Shown: positions 19,731 to 30,282 of the stretch, piece by piece
Layout: each line of letters starts with the position of its first letter
Position numbering within the stretch: the stretch's first letter is position 1
NCBI RefSeq assembly: GCF_003063415.1
Contig: NZ_NESK01000016.1
Coordinates: 33,027-97,026, forward strand
Length of the DNA: 64,000 bases
Origin: Limnohabitans sp. 2KL-17
GTDB taxonomy: Bacteria > Pseudomonadota > Gammaproteobacteria > Burkholderiales > Burkholderiaceae_C
Direction: 5' to 3'
The notes under the pieces: generated by a model
Told to the model about the DNA's origin: nothing
The model's input: only the letters and a program-made list of their open reading frames with translations
Databases searched by the model: none
Translations under genes and position numbers: made by a program

Positions 19731-21164
19731 ATGCAACAGAATTTCATCGCCAACCTCTCCGTTCCCGCCCTGGCTGGGCAAACCATTGATGTGCTTGACC
19801 CTTCAGATGGTCAGGTGTTTGATCAGATTCCTCGCAGCCAAGCTGCCGACATCGACCAGGCCGTTCAAGCCGCCCGCGCCGCCTTCAATGGCCCTTGGGG
19901 CAAGCTCAGCGCCATGGAACGTGGGCGTCTCTTGATGAAGTTGTCGCAAAAAGTGGGGGAGCACGCAGCTGAACTGGCAGCACTGGAACAACGCGACTGC
20001 GGCAAACCCACCAAGCAGGCGGCTGCAGACTCGGTCGCGCTGGCGCGGTATTTCGAGTTTTATGCCGGCTCATGCGACAAACTGCACGGCGAAACCCTGC
20101 CCTACCAAAACGGCTACAGCGTGCTGACCTGGCGTGAGCCGCACGGCGTGACGGGCCATGTAATTCCCTGGAACTACCCGATGCAGATTTTCGGGCGCAG
20201 CGTGGGGGGTGCCTTGGCTGCAGGCAATGCCTGCGTGGTCAAACCGGCCGAGGACGCTTGCCTTTCACTGATCCGGGTGGCACAACTGGCCGCCGAAGTG
20301 GGCTTTCCGCCCGGGGCCATCAACATCGTCACCGGTTATGGCCACGAAGTGGGCGATGCGCTGGCGCGGCACCCCGGCATTGACCACATCAGCTTCACGG
20401 GTAGCCCACGTGTGGGCACCCTGATCCAGCAAGTGGCGGCCGAGCGACATTGCCCCGTCACACTGGAGTTGGGGGGCAAAAGCCCGCAGATCATTTTTGA
20501 AGACGCCGATCTGGACGCCGCCATTCCAGTGGTGGTCAACGCCATCGTGCAGAACTCGGGCCAGACCTGCAGCGCAGGTTCGCGCGTGCTGATCCAGCAG
20601 GCCATTTACGAGCCGCTTTTGAAGCGTCTGGGCGAGGCGTTCAGCCGCCTGCAAGCCGGCTCGGCCAGCATGAACCTGGATCTGGGTCCGCTGATTCGCG
20701 CCAGCCAGCTCGAGCGCGTCAGCGGTTTTCTGGACCAAGCCAAAGCCGATGGCATCGCCACTGTCGCGCAGGGCCAGATTGCCAAGGGCGTGCCTGCGGG
20801 TGGCTTTTACCAGGCCCCCACCTTGCTGCGCGATGTGCCCGTGATGCACCGCCTGGCACAAGAAGAAGTGTTTGGTCCGGTCCTGTCGGCCATGGCCTTC
20901 AAAGACGAAGACCATGCGGTCGAGTTGGCCAACGCCACCGAGTTTGGCTTGGTGGCAGGGATCTGGACACGCGATGGCGGACGCCAATTCCGCATGGCCA
21001 AACGGGTGCGCAGCGGCCAGGTGTTCATCAACAACTACGGCGCAGGCGGCGGCGTGGAGTTGCCATTTGGCGGCGTCAAATCTTCCGGCTACGGACGTGA
21101 AAAAGGCTTTGAAGCCCTGCTGGGCTTCACCACCCTCAAAACCGTGGCCATTGCCCACGGTTGA
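19731..21164 (+). CDS. Aldehyde dehydrogenase family protein (NAD(P)+)
   Basis: About 477 aa cytosolic dehydrogenase. Motifs: PWNYPMQIFGRSVGGALAAGN (cofactor side), SFTGSPRVGTLI, catalytic Glu in TLELGGKSPQ, catalytic Cys in NSGQTCSAGSRVLI, and the C-terminal FGGVKSSGYGREKG. It resembles betaine/gamma-aminobutyraldehyde-type dehydrogenases, but substrate cannot be fixed from sequence alone. The ATG at 19731 (MQQNFIANL) is chosen since earlier in-frame starts overlap or abut the hppA terminator. Confidence 0.9.
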   Translation: MQQNFIANLSVPALAGQTIDVLDPSDGQVFDQIPRSQAADIDQAVQAARAAFNGPWGKLSAMERGRLLMKLSQKVGEHAAELAALEQRDCGKPTKQAAADSVALARYFEFYAGSCDKLHGETLPYQNGYSVLTWREPHGVTGHVIPWNYPMQIFGRSVGGALAAGNACVVKPAEDACLSLIRVAQLAAEVGFPPGAINIVTGYGHEVGDALARHPGIDHISFTGSPRVGTLIQQVAAERHCPVTLELGGKSPQIIFEDADLDAAIPVVVNAIVQNSGQTCSAGSRVLIQQAIYEPLLKRLGEAFSRLQAGSASMNLDLGPLIRASQLERVSGFLDQAKADGIATVAQGQIAKGVPAGGFYQAPTLLRDVPVMHRLAQEEVFGPVLSAMAFKDEDHAVELANATEFGLVAGIWTRDGGRQFRMAKRVRSGQVFINNYGAGGGVELPFGGVKSSGYGREKGFEALLGFTTLKTVAIAHG

Positions 21165-21251
21165 AACTGTCAAATCGGCCACCTGGCTTGCAGCCTTCAA
21201 ACTTGACCCTGCTGCGCCAGAGGCGTGATGGCTCGGGCACAATCGATCCCC

Positions 21252-22394
21252 ATGTCTGAACGCGTCATTCCGCTGGTTGACCAGCGCCATCCAAGCCTTC
21301 CCTTGCCTTCGACGGCCCAGGGGCAAGACCTGAGCGCATTGCCGTTGGATGGCCTGCACCGCCCGCTCACCGATTTGCGCATCAGCGTGACCGACCGGTG
21401 CAACTTCCGATGCAGCTACTGCATGCCCAAGGAGGTCTTTGACAAGGACTACGCCTACCTGCCCCACAGCCACTTGCTGAGCTTTGAGGAAATCACCCGC
21501 ACTGCCCGTGTCTTCGTGGGCCGCGGGGTGCGCAAGATACGCCTGACCGGGGGCGAGCCGCTGCTGCGCAAAAACATTGAGATCCTCATCGAACAACTGG
21601 CCGCCCTGCGCACGCCGGACGGCCAGCCGCTCGATTTGACGCTGACCACCAATGGCTCGCTACTGGCCCGCAAGGCCCAGAGCCTGAAAGATGCTGGCCT
21701 GCAACGCATCACGGTAAGCCTGGACGGGCTGGACGATGCTGTATTCCGGCAAATGAACGATGTGGACTTTCCCGTCGCGGATGTGCTGGCCGGCATCGAA
21801 GCGGCCCGAGCAGTGGGCCTGGGACCGATCAAGGTCAACATGGTGGTCAAGCGCGGCACCAACGAACATGAAATATTGCCCATGGCCCGGCATTTCCGGG
21901 GCACCGGCATCGTGCTGCGCTTCATCGAATACATGGACGTGGGTGCCACCAACGGCTGGTGCATGGACGAGGTCATGCCCAGCGCCGAGGTGATCCGCCT
22001 GTTGCAAAACGAGTTGCCGCTGGTGCAACTCACCCCTTCCGCCCCGGGTGAAACGGCCGAGCGGTGGGGCTACGCCAATGCCCAGGGGATGCATGACCCG
22101 GCTTTGGGCGAAGTCGGCGTGATCAGCAGCGTGACCCAAGCCTTTTGCGGCGACTGCAACCGGGCCCGTCTGTCTACCGAAGGGCGCCTGTACCTTTGCC
22201 TGTTTGCCAGCCAGGGCTACGACTTGCGACAGCTGTTGCGCGACCCCAGCCAAACCGACACCACGCTGGCCGCCACCGTGGACGCCATCTGGCGGGGACG
22301 AACCGACCAATACTCGGTGCTGCGCAGCCTGCGCGGCCCGGACACCCCCAGTGGCCCTGGCCGCCGGGTGGAAATGAGCTACATCGGAGGCTGA
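21252..22394 (+). CDS. moaA: GTP 3',8-cyclase (molybdopterin biosynthesis)
   Basis: Radical SAM enzyme converting GTP to 3',8-cH2GTP, first step of molybdenum cofactor synthesis. The N-terminal cluster CNFRCSYC (CxxxCxxC), the second C-terminal cluster [20 protein letters not shown] and the terminal Gly-Gly (SYIGG), needed for activity, are all present. 380 aa from the ATG at 21252; a few in-frame codons upstream are less likely. It heads moaA-mobA-moeA. Confidence 0.96.
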   Translation: MSERVIPLVDQRHPSLPLPSTAQGQDLSALPLDGLHRPLTDLRISVTDRCNFRCSYCMPKEVFDKDYAYLPHSHLLSFEEITRTARVFVGRGVRKIRLTGGEPLLRKNIEILIEQLAALRTPDGQPLDLTLTTNGSLLARKAQSLKDAGLQRITVSLDGLDDAVFRQMNDVDFPVADVLAGIEAARAVGLGPIKVNMVVKRGTNEHEILPMARHFRGTGIVLRFIEYMDVGATNGWCMDEVMPSAEVIRLLQNELPLVQLTPSAPGETAERWGYANAQGMHDPALGEVGVISSVTQAFCGDCNRARLSTEGRLYLCLFASQGYDLRQLLRDPSQTDTTLAATVDAIWRGRTDQYSVLRSLRGPDTPSGPGRRVEMSYIGG

Positions 22395-22399
22395 ACGCC

Positions 22400-23023
22400 A
22401 TGAACATCAACGCAGTAGGGATCACCGGTTTGATTTTGGCGGGTGGGCGTGGTTCCCGCATGGGTGGCGTCGACAAAGGCCTGCAAAATTTTCGCGGCCT
22501 GCCTCTGGCGCTGCAAACCCTGATGCGCCTGCAATTGCAAAGCCTGCCGCTGCAAGAAGTGCTGATCAACGCCAACCGCAACCTGTCCGCCTACGAAGCG
22601 CTAGGCGCGCCCGTCTGGCCCGACAGCATCGATGGCTTTGCCGGACCGCTGGCCGGCTTTCTCACGGGCCTTGAACGCTGCGAAACGCCCTTGCTGATGA
22701 CGGTGCCATGCGACACCCCCCTGTTTCCACTCGACCTGGTGCAGCGTCTGTACGAAGCCATGAGCGCGCAAGACGCCGACATGGCCATGGCCGCAGCACC
22801 CGAAGCCGATGGTGCGGTGCGCCCGCAACCCGTGTTTTGTCTGCTCAAAATCGACTTGCTCGAAAGCCTGGTGAAGTTCACACAAACCGGAGGCCGAAAG
22901 ATCGATGCCTGGACCAGCCAGCACCGCTGCGTCATCGTGCCCTTTGACCAGCCCGGCGACAGCGCCCATGCTTTCGCCAACGCCAATACGCTGACCGAAC
23001 TTCAGCAACTCGAAGCGCTCTGA
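22400..23023 (+). CDS. mobA: Molybdenum cofactor guanylyltransferase
   Basis: 207 aa nucleotidyltransferase attaching GMP to Mo-molybdopterin to make MGD. The N-terminal loop [18 protein letters not shown] is diagnostic and the PCDTPLFP motif binds Mg-GTP. It starts 5 nt after moaA. Presence of mobA implies bis-MGD enzymes such as nitrate or formate dehydrogenase type proteins elsewhere in the genome. Confidence 0.94.
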   Translation: MNINAVGITGLILAGGRGSRMGGVDKGLQNFRGLPLALQTLMRLQLQSLPLQEVLINANRNLSAYEALGAPVWPDSIDGFAGPLAGFLTGLERCETPLLMTVPCDTPLFPLDLVQRLYEAMSAQDADMAMAAAPEADGAVRPQPVFCLLKIDLLESLVKFTQTGGRKIDAWTSQHRCVIVPFDQPGDSAHAFANANTLTELQQLEAL

Positions 23024-23076
23024 TTCCCGCTGCCCCTCTCTTGACCTCCCCTTGCCAATCTCTGGCAGCTCAGACC

Positions 23077-24375
23077 ATGACCACGCCCATGTCTCCAAAG
23101 CTTTCCCTTGACGAGATCGCCGAGCGCCTGCAAGGCTACGACCCGCAGGCTTTGTCGGCCCAACTTGTGAACGACTTTCTGGCCCAACTGGTTCAGCCGG
23201 TGCGCGAGCACGAAATCGTGCCCCTGATGCAGGCTCATGGCCGCATCCTGGCGCAAGACGTGGTCTCGCCCATCAGCGTGCCAGCGCACGACAACTCGGC
23301 CATGGACGGCTATGCACTGCGCGGCTCTGACCTGCTGGCCAATGAACCCACCACGCTGAAATCAGTGGGGACAGCTTTTGCGGGTGCAGCTTGGCAGGGC
23401 CATGTACAAAGCGGCGAATGTGTGCGCATCATGACCGGAGCCATCATGCCTGCCGGGCTGGACACCGTAGCCCCCCAAGAGCTTGTCCAGGTGAATGGCG
23501 AAACCTTGCAGATACCCCCTGGCTTGCTGAAGACCGGTGACAACCGACGTCTGTTGGGCGAAGACCTGATGGCCGGCCAGCCCGCCTTGCAGGGCGGCAC
23601 CCGCCTGAGCCCTGCAGCCTGCGGCCTGCTGGCCAGCCTGGGGCTGCCCACCGTGCCGGTCTGGCGCCGTCCGAAAGTGGCCTATTTTTCGACCGGTGAC
23701 GAAATTTTGAGTCTGGGAGAAGCCCCTCGTGAGGGCGCCGTGTACGACAGCAACCGCTACACCGTGGCCGGCATGGTGCAAGCCCTGGGTTGCGAGCTGA
23801 TCGACATGGGCGTTGTGCGCGACGAACCAGCAGCCCTGGAACAAGCCTTCAAAGAGGCCGCCGCGCAGGCCGACGCCATCATCACCAGCGGTGGCGTGAG
23901 CGTGGGCGAGGCCGATTACACCAAAGCCATGATGAAAAAGCTGGGTGACGTGGCCTTTTGGCGCATCGCCATGCGACCCGGCCGGCCCATGGCCGTGGGA
24001 CGCATTCGCCAAGGTGATCGCTCAGCGGTGCTGTTTGGTTTGCCAGGCAACCCTGTGGCCGTGATGGTGACCTTTGCCGCTTTTGTGCGCCCGGCCCTGC
24101 AGCAGCTCATGGGCTGGCGAGCGCCTGCCCTGCCGATGCTCAAAGCCAAAAGCACTGAAGCCCTGCGCAAAAAACCCGGCCGCACCGAATACCAGCGGGG
24201 CATCGTCAGCACCAACGCATTGGGTGAACTGCAAGTCAGCATCACTGGCAACCAGGGTTCCGGCGTGCTCAGCTCGATGGTGCAGGCCAACGGCCTGATC
24301 GTGTTGGGCCACGCCCAGGGCAACGTGGCCGTGGGGGACGCGGTGGACGTGATGATGTTTGACGGGCATCTGTGA
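23077..24375 (+). CDS. moeA: Molybdopterin molybdenumtransferase
   Basis: Inserts molybdate into adenylylated molybdopterin. 432 aa with the MoeA domains: N-terminal region with DNSAMDGYALR, RIMTGAIMPAG, then the MPT-binding fold ending TSGGVSVGEADYTK and LFGLPGNPVAVMVTF, and C-terminal beta domain. The ATG at 23077 (MTTPMSPKL) is preferred; an ATG at 23089 is possible. It follows mobA by about 53 nt and ends in a strong terminator. Confidence 0.95.
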   Translation: MTTPMSPKLSLDEIAERLQGYDPQALSAQLVNDFLAQLVQPVREHEIVPLMQAHGRILAQDVVSPISVPAHDNSAMDGYALRGSDLLANEPTTLKSVGTAFAGAAWQGHVQSGECVRIMTGAIMPAGLDTVAPQELVQVNGETLQIPPGLLKTGDNRRLLGEDLMAGQPALQGGTRLSPAACGLLASLGLPTVPVWRRPKVAYFSTGDEILSLGEAPREGAVYDSNRYTVAGMVQALGCELIDMGVVRDEPAALEQAFKEAAAQADAIITSGGVSVGEADYTKAMMKKLGDVAFWRIAMRPGRPMAVGRIRQGDRSAVLFGLPGNPVAVMVTFAAFVRPALQQLMGWRAPALPMLKAKSTEALRKKPGRTEYQRGIVSTNALGELQVSITGNQGSGVLSSMVQANGLIVLGHAQGNVAVGDAVDVMMFDGHL

Positions 24376-24395
24376 AACACAAGCCTCTCCAACTT

Positions 24396-24431
24396 CCACG
24401 AAAAAAGCGGCATCAGCCGCTTTTTTCGTGG
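24396..24431. terminator. Bidirectional terminator between moeA and the RND permease gene
   Basis: Perfect 15-bp inverted repeat CCACGAAAAAAGCGG / CCGCTTTTTTCGTGG around CATCAG; T-runs on both strands serve the convergent genes. Confidence 0.88.
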
Positions 24432-24464
24432 TGAGGCCCAACGATGTGGCACTCAATGGGTCAA

Positions 24465-27400
24465 TCAGTGACTCACAGCTGAAGGATCTTCCAGCGCAAT
24501 AGCCTTGTTCGGGCCGGGCACCGCCTTGCGGGCCAACAGCGAGTACATGGTGGGCACTACAAAGATGGCCAGCAAAGTGCCCAGACTCATCCCGCCCACA
24601 ATCACCCAGCCGATTTGCGTGCGGCTCTCAGCCCCCGCCCCGGTGGCCAGCGCCAGCGGCACCGCCCCCAGCACCATGGCACCCGTGGTCATCAGGATCG
24701 GGCGCAAACGCTGGCCCGAAGCCTTGATCAATGCGTCTTGCGTGGCCAGTCCCTGCTCGCGCAACTGGTTGGTGAACTCGACGATCAGAATGCCGTGCTT
24801 GGTGATCAGGCCTACCAGGGTGATCAAGCCGATTTGCGAATACACATTGAGCGATCCGCCTGTGAACTTGAGCGCCAGCAAGGCCCCGATCATGGACAAG
24901 GGCACCGACAACATGATCACCAAGGGGTCAATGAAACTTTCAAACTGAGCGGCCAACACCAAAAAGATGAAGAACAGCGCCAGTACAAAGACGATCACCA
25001 AAGCGCCTTGAGAGTTCTTGAATTCCCGCGAGGTGCCATTCAGCTCGGTTGTGTAACCGGGCTTGAGGATCTTTGCAGCGGTTTCGTCCATGAATTTGAG
25101 GGCTTCACCCAAAGAATAGTCGGGGGCCAAGTTGGCAGTGATGGACACCGAGCGACGCTGACCGAAGTGGTTCAACTCCCGGGGAGACACACTTTCACGG
25201 ACTTTGACCAGGCTCGACAGCGGAATCATGGTGTCGTTGCGGCCGCGTACCTGGATCACGTCGATGTCGTCAGGCGTGTTGCGGGCTGAAGCCAGGGTTT
25301 GCACAATCACGTCGTACTGCTCGGCATCGCGCTTGTAGCGCGTCACCACGCGACCGCCCAGCATGGTTTCGATGGTTTTAGCCACCACCTCGACGCTCAC
25401 CCCCAACTCGGCGGCCTTGACGCGGTCCACCTCCACACGCAGTTCGGGCTTGTTCAAACGCAAGTCCACATCGGGCGACAAGATGCCCGGGTTCTTGGCG
25501 ATTTCATCCATCATCTGCCGGGTCAGCAGGTTCAAATTCTGGTAACTGTCCGAGGTCTGGATAACGAAGTTCAAGGGGCGCTCACGGAAACCTTGACCCA
25601 GAGATGGCGGGGTGATCGGAAAAGCATTCACGCCCGGCAAGCTGTTGAACTTGGCGCCCAGTTCGCGGGCAATTTCGAGCGTGGTGCGCTTGCGCTCATC
25701 CCAGTCCACGGCCCGGTAGACCACCGTGCCCTGCCCCACTGTGGGGTTGCCCATGTTGGCAAAAATACGGTCGAATTCCGGGTAGGCTTGGCCAAATTTT
25801 TCCAGCGACCGGGCATAGCGGTCGGTGTATTCCAATGTGGAGCCATCGGGCGCATTGACCGTGGCCAAAATTGTGCCCCGATCCTCCAGCGGAGCGAGTT
25901 CTTGCTTCATGGTGGGGTAAATCAGCGCAATGCCCACACCCGAACCGAGCATGACCAGCACCACTGCCCAGCGGGCACGGGTCAAAATCAGGCGCAACAA
26001 GTTTTCATAGCCACTGGCCAGCGCTGTGAGCCAGCGCTCCATGCTGCGGTCAAACCAACCGGGGTTGGGGTTGTGGCGCAAGAGCTTTGAACTGAGCATG
26101 GGCGACAAGGTCAGCGCGACAAAACCTGAAACCACCACAGCCCCGGCCAGCGCCAGAGCGAACTCGCCAAACAGCTTGCCCGTGCGCCCGGGGGTGAAGG
26201 CCAGGGGCGCGAACACGGCCGCCAGTGTCATGGTCATGGCGACCACCGCGAAACTGATTTCACGCACCCCTTTGATGGCGGCAGAAAACGGGTCGAGGCC
26301 TTCTTCGATGTGGCGGTAGATGTTCTCCAGCACCACGATCGCATCGTCGACCACCAGACCAATGGCCAGCACCAGCGCCAGCAAGGTCAGGGTGTTGATG
26401 GTGAAGCCCGCCAAAGCCATCATGGCAAAAGCGCCAATCAGGCTGACGGGGATGGTGATGATCGGAATGATCGAGGCTCGAATGGTGCGCAAAAAGACAA
26501 AAATCACCAAGGCCACCAGCGCCACGGCCTCGATGATGGTTTGAAACACGTTCTTGATGGAGCGGTCAATGAACACCGAGTTGTCATTGGCCACATTGAT
26601 CTCCATGTCACCCGGCAAATCGGCTTTCAGGCGAGGAATCATCTCCCGTACACCCTTGGACAACTCCAGCGGGTTGGCCGTGGCCTGACGGATCACGCCC
26701 GCAGAAATCGCGGGCTGCCCATTCAGGCGCACCATGCTGCGGTCATTGGCAGCATCTTCCTTGATTTGGGCCACATCGCGCAGCTTGACGGGAAAACCAT
26801 TCACTGTTCGGATCACGATCTCACCAAATTGCGACGGACGGGTCAGGTCGGTCTGCGATGAAACGCTGAACTCGCGGGTGCGGGATTCGATGCGGCCAGC
26901 AGGCAATTCCAGGTTGCTGCGCCTGATGGCGTCTTCAACGTCTTGCGGTGTGAGTTTGAAGGACGACAAGCGTGCGTGGTCCAGGGAGACCAACATGGCG
27001 TATTTGCGCTCACCAAAAATTCGCACATCGGCCACACCGGTCACGGTTTGGAGCCGGGGCTTGACCACCCGATTGACCAGGTCGTTGATCTGCAAGGGAT
27101 TCAAGGTATCGCTGGAAAAAGCCAGCCAGATCACTGGAAAGGCATCGGCTTCGACCTTGGCGATGACCGGCTCTTCAATGGCCTGAGGCAGACGGTTGCG
27201 CACGCGAGAGGTGCGGTCACGCACTTCTGCAGCCGCTGTATCGGCGTCTTTTTCAAGGCGAAACCGCACCGTGATCTGCGACTGCTCGGCACGGCTGATC
27301 GAGGTGATCACATCCACTGCGTCAATGCCCGCAATTGAGTCTTCCAGGGGTTTGGTGACCTGTGATTCGATCACCTCAGCTGATGCGCCTACGTAGCGGG

Positions 27401-27551
27401 TGGTCACCGTGACGGTCGGCTCATCGATCTTGGGGTATTCGCGAAGTGACAGGCTTTTGAAGCTGACCGCGCCAATGAGCAAAATCAGCAAGGACATGAC
27501 GACGGCCAGGACTGGCCGGCGAATGGAAACTTCAGCGAGTTGCATCTGCAC
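24465..27551 (-). CDS. RND multidrug efflux transporter, inner-membrane subunit (HAE1 family)
   Basis: 1028 aa, 12 TM helices with two large periplasmic loops. The N-terminus IRRPVLAVVMSLLILLIGAVSF is typical. The proton-relay Asp pair in TM4 is seen in GLVVDDAIVVLENIYRHIEEG, and the second half has PLALATGAGAESRTQIGWVIVGGM. It works with a periplasmic adaptor and an outer-membrane TolC protein. Its start overlaps the adaptor gene's 3' end by 20 nt. No TolC gene or regulator is nearby, so the outer-membrane channel must come from elsewhere. Substrates cannot be predicted. Confidence 0.93.
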   Translation of the reverse strand: MQMQLAEVSIRRPVLAVVMSLLILLIGAVSFKSLSLREYPKIDEPTVTVTTRYVGASAEVIESQVTKPLEDSIAGIDAVDVITSISRAEQSQITVRFRLEKDADTAAAEVRDRTSRVRNRLPQAIEEPVIAKVEADAFPVIWLAFSSDTLNPLQINDLVNRVVKPRLQTVTGVADVRIFGERKYAMLVSLDHARLSSFKLTPQDVEDAIRRSNLELPAGRIESRTREFSVSSQTDLTRPSQFGEIVIRTVNGFPVKLRDVAQIKEDAANDRSMVRLNGQPAISAGVIRQATANPLELSKGVREMIPRLKADLPGDMEINVANDNSVFIDRSIKNVFQTIIEAVALVALVIFVFLRTIRASIIPIITIPVSLIGAFAMMALAGFTINTLTLLALVLAIGLVVDDAIVVLENIYRHIEEGLDPFSAAIKGVREISFAVVAMTMTLAAVFAPLAFTPGRTGKLFGEFALALAGAVVVSGFVALTLSPMLSSKLLRHNPNPGWFDRSMERWLTALASGYENLLRLILTRARWAVVLVMLGSGVGIALIYPTMKQELAPLEDRGTILATVNAPDGSTLEYTDRYARSLEKFGQAYPEFDRIFANMGNPTVGQGTVVYRAVDWDERKRTTLEIARELGAKFNSLPGVNAFPITPPSLGQGFRERPLNFVIQTSDSYQNLNLLTRQMMDEIAKNPGILSPDVDLRLNKPELRVEVDRVKAAELGVSVEVVAKTIETMLGGRVVTRYKRDAEQYDVIVQTLASARNTPDDIDVIQVRGRNDTMIPLSSLVKVRESVSPRELNHFGQRRSVSITANLAPDYSLGEALKFMDETAAKILKPGYTTELNGTSREFKNSQGALVIVFVLALFFIFLVLAAQFESFIDPLVIMLSVPLSMIGALLALKFTGGSLNVYSQIGLITLVGLITKHGILIVEFTNQLREQGLATQDALIKASGQRLRPILMTTGAMVLGAVPLALATGAGAESRTQIGWVIVGGMSLGTLLAIFVVPTMYSLLARKAVPGPNKAIALEDPSAVSH

Positions 27552-28863
27552 CCCTCAGGCAAGGGTTGGGCCCCGACATGGCCACTTTGCCCGCGGGAGC
27601 GCCTTGTCCTGGTTTGGACTTTCCAGCGGCTTCTTGGGCACCCTGAGGCCCTGCGGCAGGCGTGGGCGCTGCCCCGCCTGCGGCAGCGGCCCCTGGTGCT
27701 GGTGCACCCGCAACGCCTGGACCTGCAGCAGGCTTTCCGCCACCACCGGGCTGAGACAGGTCCACCACGCGCACGGCCGTCCCGTCTTTTTGCAAACGCT
27801 GATGGCCGGCGGTGTCCACGGTGTCCCCTGCGGCAAGACCTTCAATAATTTCCACCTTGCCGGGCTGGCGCAAGCCGACTTTCACGGCCACACGCTCGGA
27901 AACCAGGGTGTCGGGTTTGTCACCCGCAACCACCTTGACCACAAAGGCACGCCCACCCTGCGGGATGATGGCCTCTTCAGGGATCACCAAGGCGTTTTCA
28001 CGCGCCCCGAACACGGCATTGACACGTGCAAACATACCCGGGCGCAGTTGTTGTTGGCGGTTGTCGATGCAGCCACGCACCCCCACCGATCGGCCACTGG
28101 CCTCGATCAGCGGGTCTACCGCTTGCACGATGGCGGTGAACGGGCGGCCCGGCAAAGCGTCGACTGTCAGTTGTGCTTTTTGTCCGGCGCGAATCTTGGC
28201 CTGGAAGCGCTCAGGCAAACGGAAATCCAGCAATACAGCGTCCATGTCTTCCACGTTGACCATGTCCGCACCGTCTTTGAGGTAGTCGCCCACATTGACC
28301 TGTCTGAGGCCTGTGATGCCATCGAAAGGCGCCAGCACTTTCAGGCGCTGCAAAGTGGCATCGGCCAAGGCCAGTTTGGCACGCGAGACCTCAAGGGCTG
28401 CGCCACTTTCGTCCAGCGAACGTTTGCTGATGAAGTTTTGCGTCACCAATTCCTGGTTGCGCTTGTGATTGGCCTCTGAAATCGACAGCTCGGCCTTGGC
28501 CTGAGACAACTGGGCCACCTGCAGCTGGTCTTCAAACTGGACCATCACCTGACCCTTGCGCACCCGCTGGCCATCATTGAAGAAAATTTGCTTGACCCGT
28601 CCGCCCACTTCAGGCCGAAGCATCACACCCTGAAGAGACCGCAGGCTGCCCACGGCCTGGGTTTCATCCACCAGCGTCATGGTTTCAACTTTGGCCACCT
28701 CGACGGCGGGGGCTTTGCCTGCCCCAGCCCCAGTGGGCGCCGAAACAGCGGGTTTGGTGGCATCACCCGATGCGCTGGTTTTGTTTTGAAGCCACCACGC
28801 CACACCGGATGCGACGCAAATACCCACCAATGCCATCACGGCATATTTTTTCTTGTAAGCCAT
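27532..28863 (-). CDS. RND efflux periplasmic adaptor subunit (membrane fusion protein)
   Basis: 443 aa: an N-terminal membrane anchor (about residues 8-25), lipoyl/barrel-sandwich halves (VMLRPEVGGRVKQIFFNDGQRVRKGQ and VLAPFDGITGLRQVNVGDYL), an intervening coiled-coil hairpin and a beta-barrel region. The last ~80 residues are an unusual Ala/Gly/Pro-rich tail (PGGGGKPAAGPGVAGAPAPG and onward), probably disordered. First gene of the two-gene pump operon. The promoter region 28864-29018 holds an ACAGCGCTGT palindrome (28909-28918). Confidence 0.92.
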   Translation of the reverse strand: MAYKKKYAVMALVGICVASGVAWWLQNKTSASGDATKPAVSAPTGAGAGKAPAVEVAKVETMTLVDETQAVGSLRSLQGVMLRPEVGGRVKQIFFNDGQRVRKGQVMVQFEDQLQVAQLSQAKAELSISEANHKRNQELVTQNFISKRSLDESGAALEVSRAKLALADATLQRLKVLAPFDGITGLRQVNVGDYLKDGADMVNVEDMDAVLLDFRLPERFQAKIRAGQKAQLTVDALPGRPFTAIVQAVDPLIEASGRSVGVRGCIDNRQQQLRPGMFARVNAVFGARENALVIPEEAIIPQGGRAFVVKVVAGDKPDTLVSERVAVKVGLRQPGKVEIIEGLAAGDTVDTAGHQRLQKDGTAVRVVDLSQPGGGGKPAAGPGVAGAPAPGAAAAGGAAPTPAAGPQGAQEAAGKSKPGQGAPAGKVAMSGPNPCLRGADATR

Positions 28864-29018
28864 TCAAAGATCTCTCGCAGGTTGAATTCACCAAGACTGA
28901 CAGAATGTAACAGCGCTGTCCGATTTGCCCAATGGGTCAAGCCAGGGTGCGTTTCTGCCCTTTTGGGTGTATTTGGTGGCGCTGGCCAGTCCAATTTGCT
29001 TGCTGGCGCAGGTGGGCA

Positions 29019-29480
29019 TCAGCGTCCCAGGGCTTTGTCCACGCCTTGATTGGCCAGCGCATCGGCCCGCTCATTGCCCGGATCGCCGTTGTGCCCCTTG
29101 ACCCAGCGCCAATCGATCTGATGTCCCGAAGTGGACACCACGGCGTCGAGTTTTTGCCACAAATCGGCATTTTTGACGGGTTGCTTGGCGGCAGTGCGCC
29201 ATCCCCGGACTTTCCAGCCATGAATCCACTCGGTGATCCCTTTGCGCACGTACTCGCTGTCCAGATAGAGGGTGACCTGACAGGGGCGCTTCAGGGCCAT
29301 CAAGCCCTCGATGACGGCCGTCATCTCCATCCGGTTGTTGGTGGTGTTGAGCTCTCCACCAAACAGTTCCTGCACATGCTGGCCCGATTGCAGGCGAACG
29401 CCCCAGCCGCCTGGCCCGGGATTGCCTTTGCAAGCGCCATCGGTGTGAATTTCAACGTGGTTCAACAATGTCTTTTGCAT
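29019..29480 (-). CDS. rnhA: Ribonuclease HI
   Basis: 153 aa enzyme cutting RNA in RNA-DNA hybrids. Active-site acids are in the expected places: [16 protein letters not shown] (Asp), [13 protein letters not shown] (Glu), [12 protein letters not shown] (Asp), and [10 protein letters not shown] (His/Asp region). The ATG at 29480 (MQKTLLN) gives the canonical length; the longer frame overlaps the methyltransferase gene heavily. The start still overlaps that gene's end by 29 nt. Confidence 0.95.
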   Translation of the reverse strand: MQKTLLNHVEIHTDGACKGNPGPGGWGVRLQSGQHVQELFGGELNTTNNRMEMTAVIEGLMALKRPCQVTLYLDSEYVRKGITEWIHGWKVRGWRTAAKQPVKNADLWQKLDAVVSTSGHQIDWRWVKGHNGDPGNERADALANQGVDKALGR

Positions 29481-30282
29481 CAGGCTGTTGGCCCATGAAG
29501 GTTTCGGAGCGGGCAGCAGGAACTGTCGCGGGAGCGGTTGATCGTACCGTGCGCCAGCGCCGGCCATCGATCAGGCGTCCAGCAGGCACTCTTTTGGTGG
29601 CCATCAGAAGGTAAACACCCCCCAGGATGGGCCACCAGCGCCCCCCCAGTGTGTCCATCCAGCCAAGGCGCTGCATCCAGCGCTCACTGCCCAAGGCGGG
29701 GGTCCAGCCCGCGAACCGACTGACTTGGACCTCAAAACCCAGCAAGCGCAACCAGTCCCGCAAACGGCGATAGCCAATCAAGGCCGCAGAGGTGTTGTCC
29801 ATCCGAACCTTGCTCTGCTGACCCCGGGCTTGTTGCCACCCCCACCAACTCCAGGGGTTCAGCCCGGTAATCAAGACCTGGCCCTCCGGAATCAGCACGC
29901 GCTCGACCTCTCGCAAACAGGCATGGGGATCGGCTGATCGCTCCAACGCGTGGGGCAAAACCACCAGATCCAGGCTGTCTGCAGGCCAAGGCCAAGCCTG
30001 GCTGTCCAGACACAAATCGGGCAGCCCCCCCGCAGTCAGGTCGGGCGTTGTGAAACAGGTTTCAAATTCAGCCTGCGCCAGCCAGCGGTGAGGCATTCGG
30101 TTGCTGCGCAAGGCCTGCAGATCGGGCCAGCCCAGTTGTACAGCATGGTAGCCAAACACGTCGGCCAGCAGCGCATCGGCCTGCTGCTGCTCCCAAGCCA
30201 GCAAGCGTGACGCCACCGGCTGGCCCAAATCTGCCAGCCAGGTATCTCCTGAACGCTTGCTTTCTATAATCTGACTCTCCAT
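29452..30282 (-). CDS. yafS: YafS-like class I SAM-dependent methyltransferase
   Basis: About 276 aa methyltransferase-11 protein. The SAM fold is divergent at motif I, but post-motif elements [45 protein letters not shown] are clear. The neighbours gloB, rnhA and mltD are those of E. coli yafS, supporting orthology; the biological substrate is unknown. The ATG at 30282 (MESQII) shares the CATG palindrome with the gloB start on the other strand; an earlier in-frame ATG at 30315 would lie inside gloB. Confidence 0.82.
   Translation of the reverse strand: MESQIIESKRSGDTWLADLGQPVASRLLAWEQQQADALLADVFGYHAVQLGWPDLQALRSNRMPHRWLAQAEFETCFTTPDLTAGGLPDLCLDSQAWPWPADSLDLVVLPHALERSADPHACLREVERVLIPEGQVLITGLNPWSWWGWQQARGQQSKVRMDNTSAALIGYRRLRDWLRLLGFEVQVSRFAGWTPALGSERWMQRLGWMDTLGGRWWPILGGVYLLMATKRVPAGRLIDGRRWRTVRSTAPATVPAARSETFMGQQPDAKDIVEPR

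Noticed and set aside
25299..26090. Plus-strand ORF opposite the RND permease
   Set aside because: Runs antisense to conserved RND sequence and lacks any recognisable domain.
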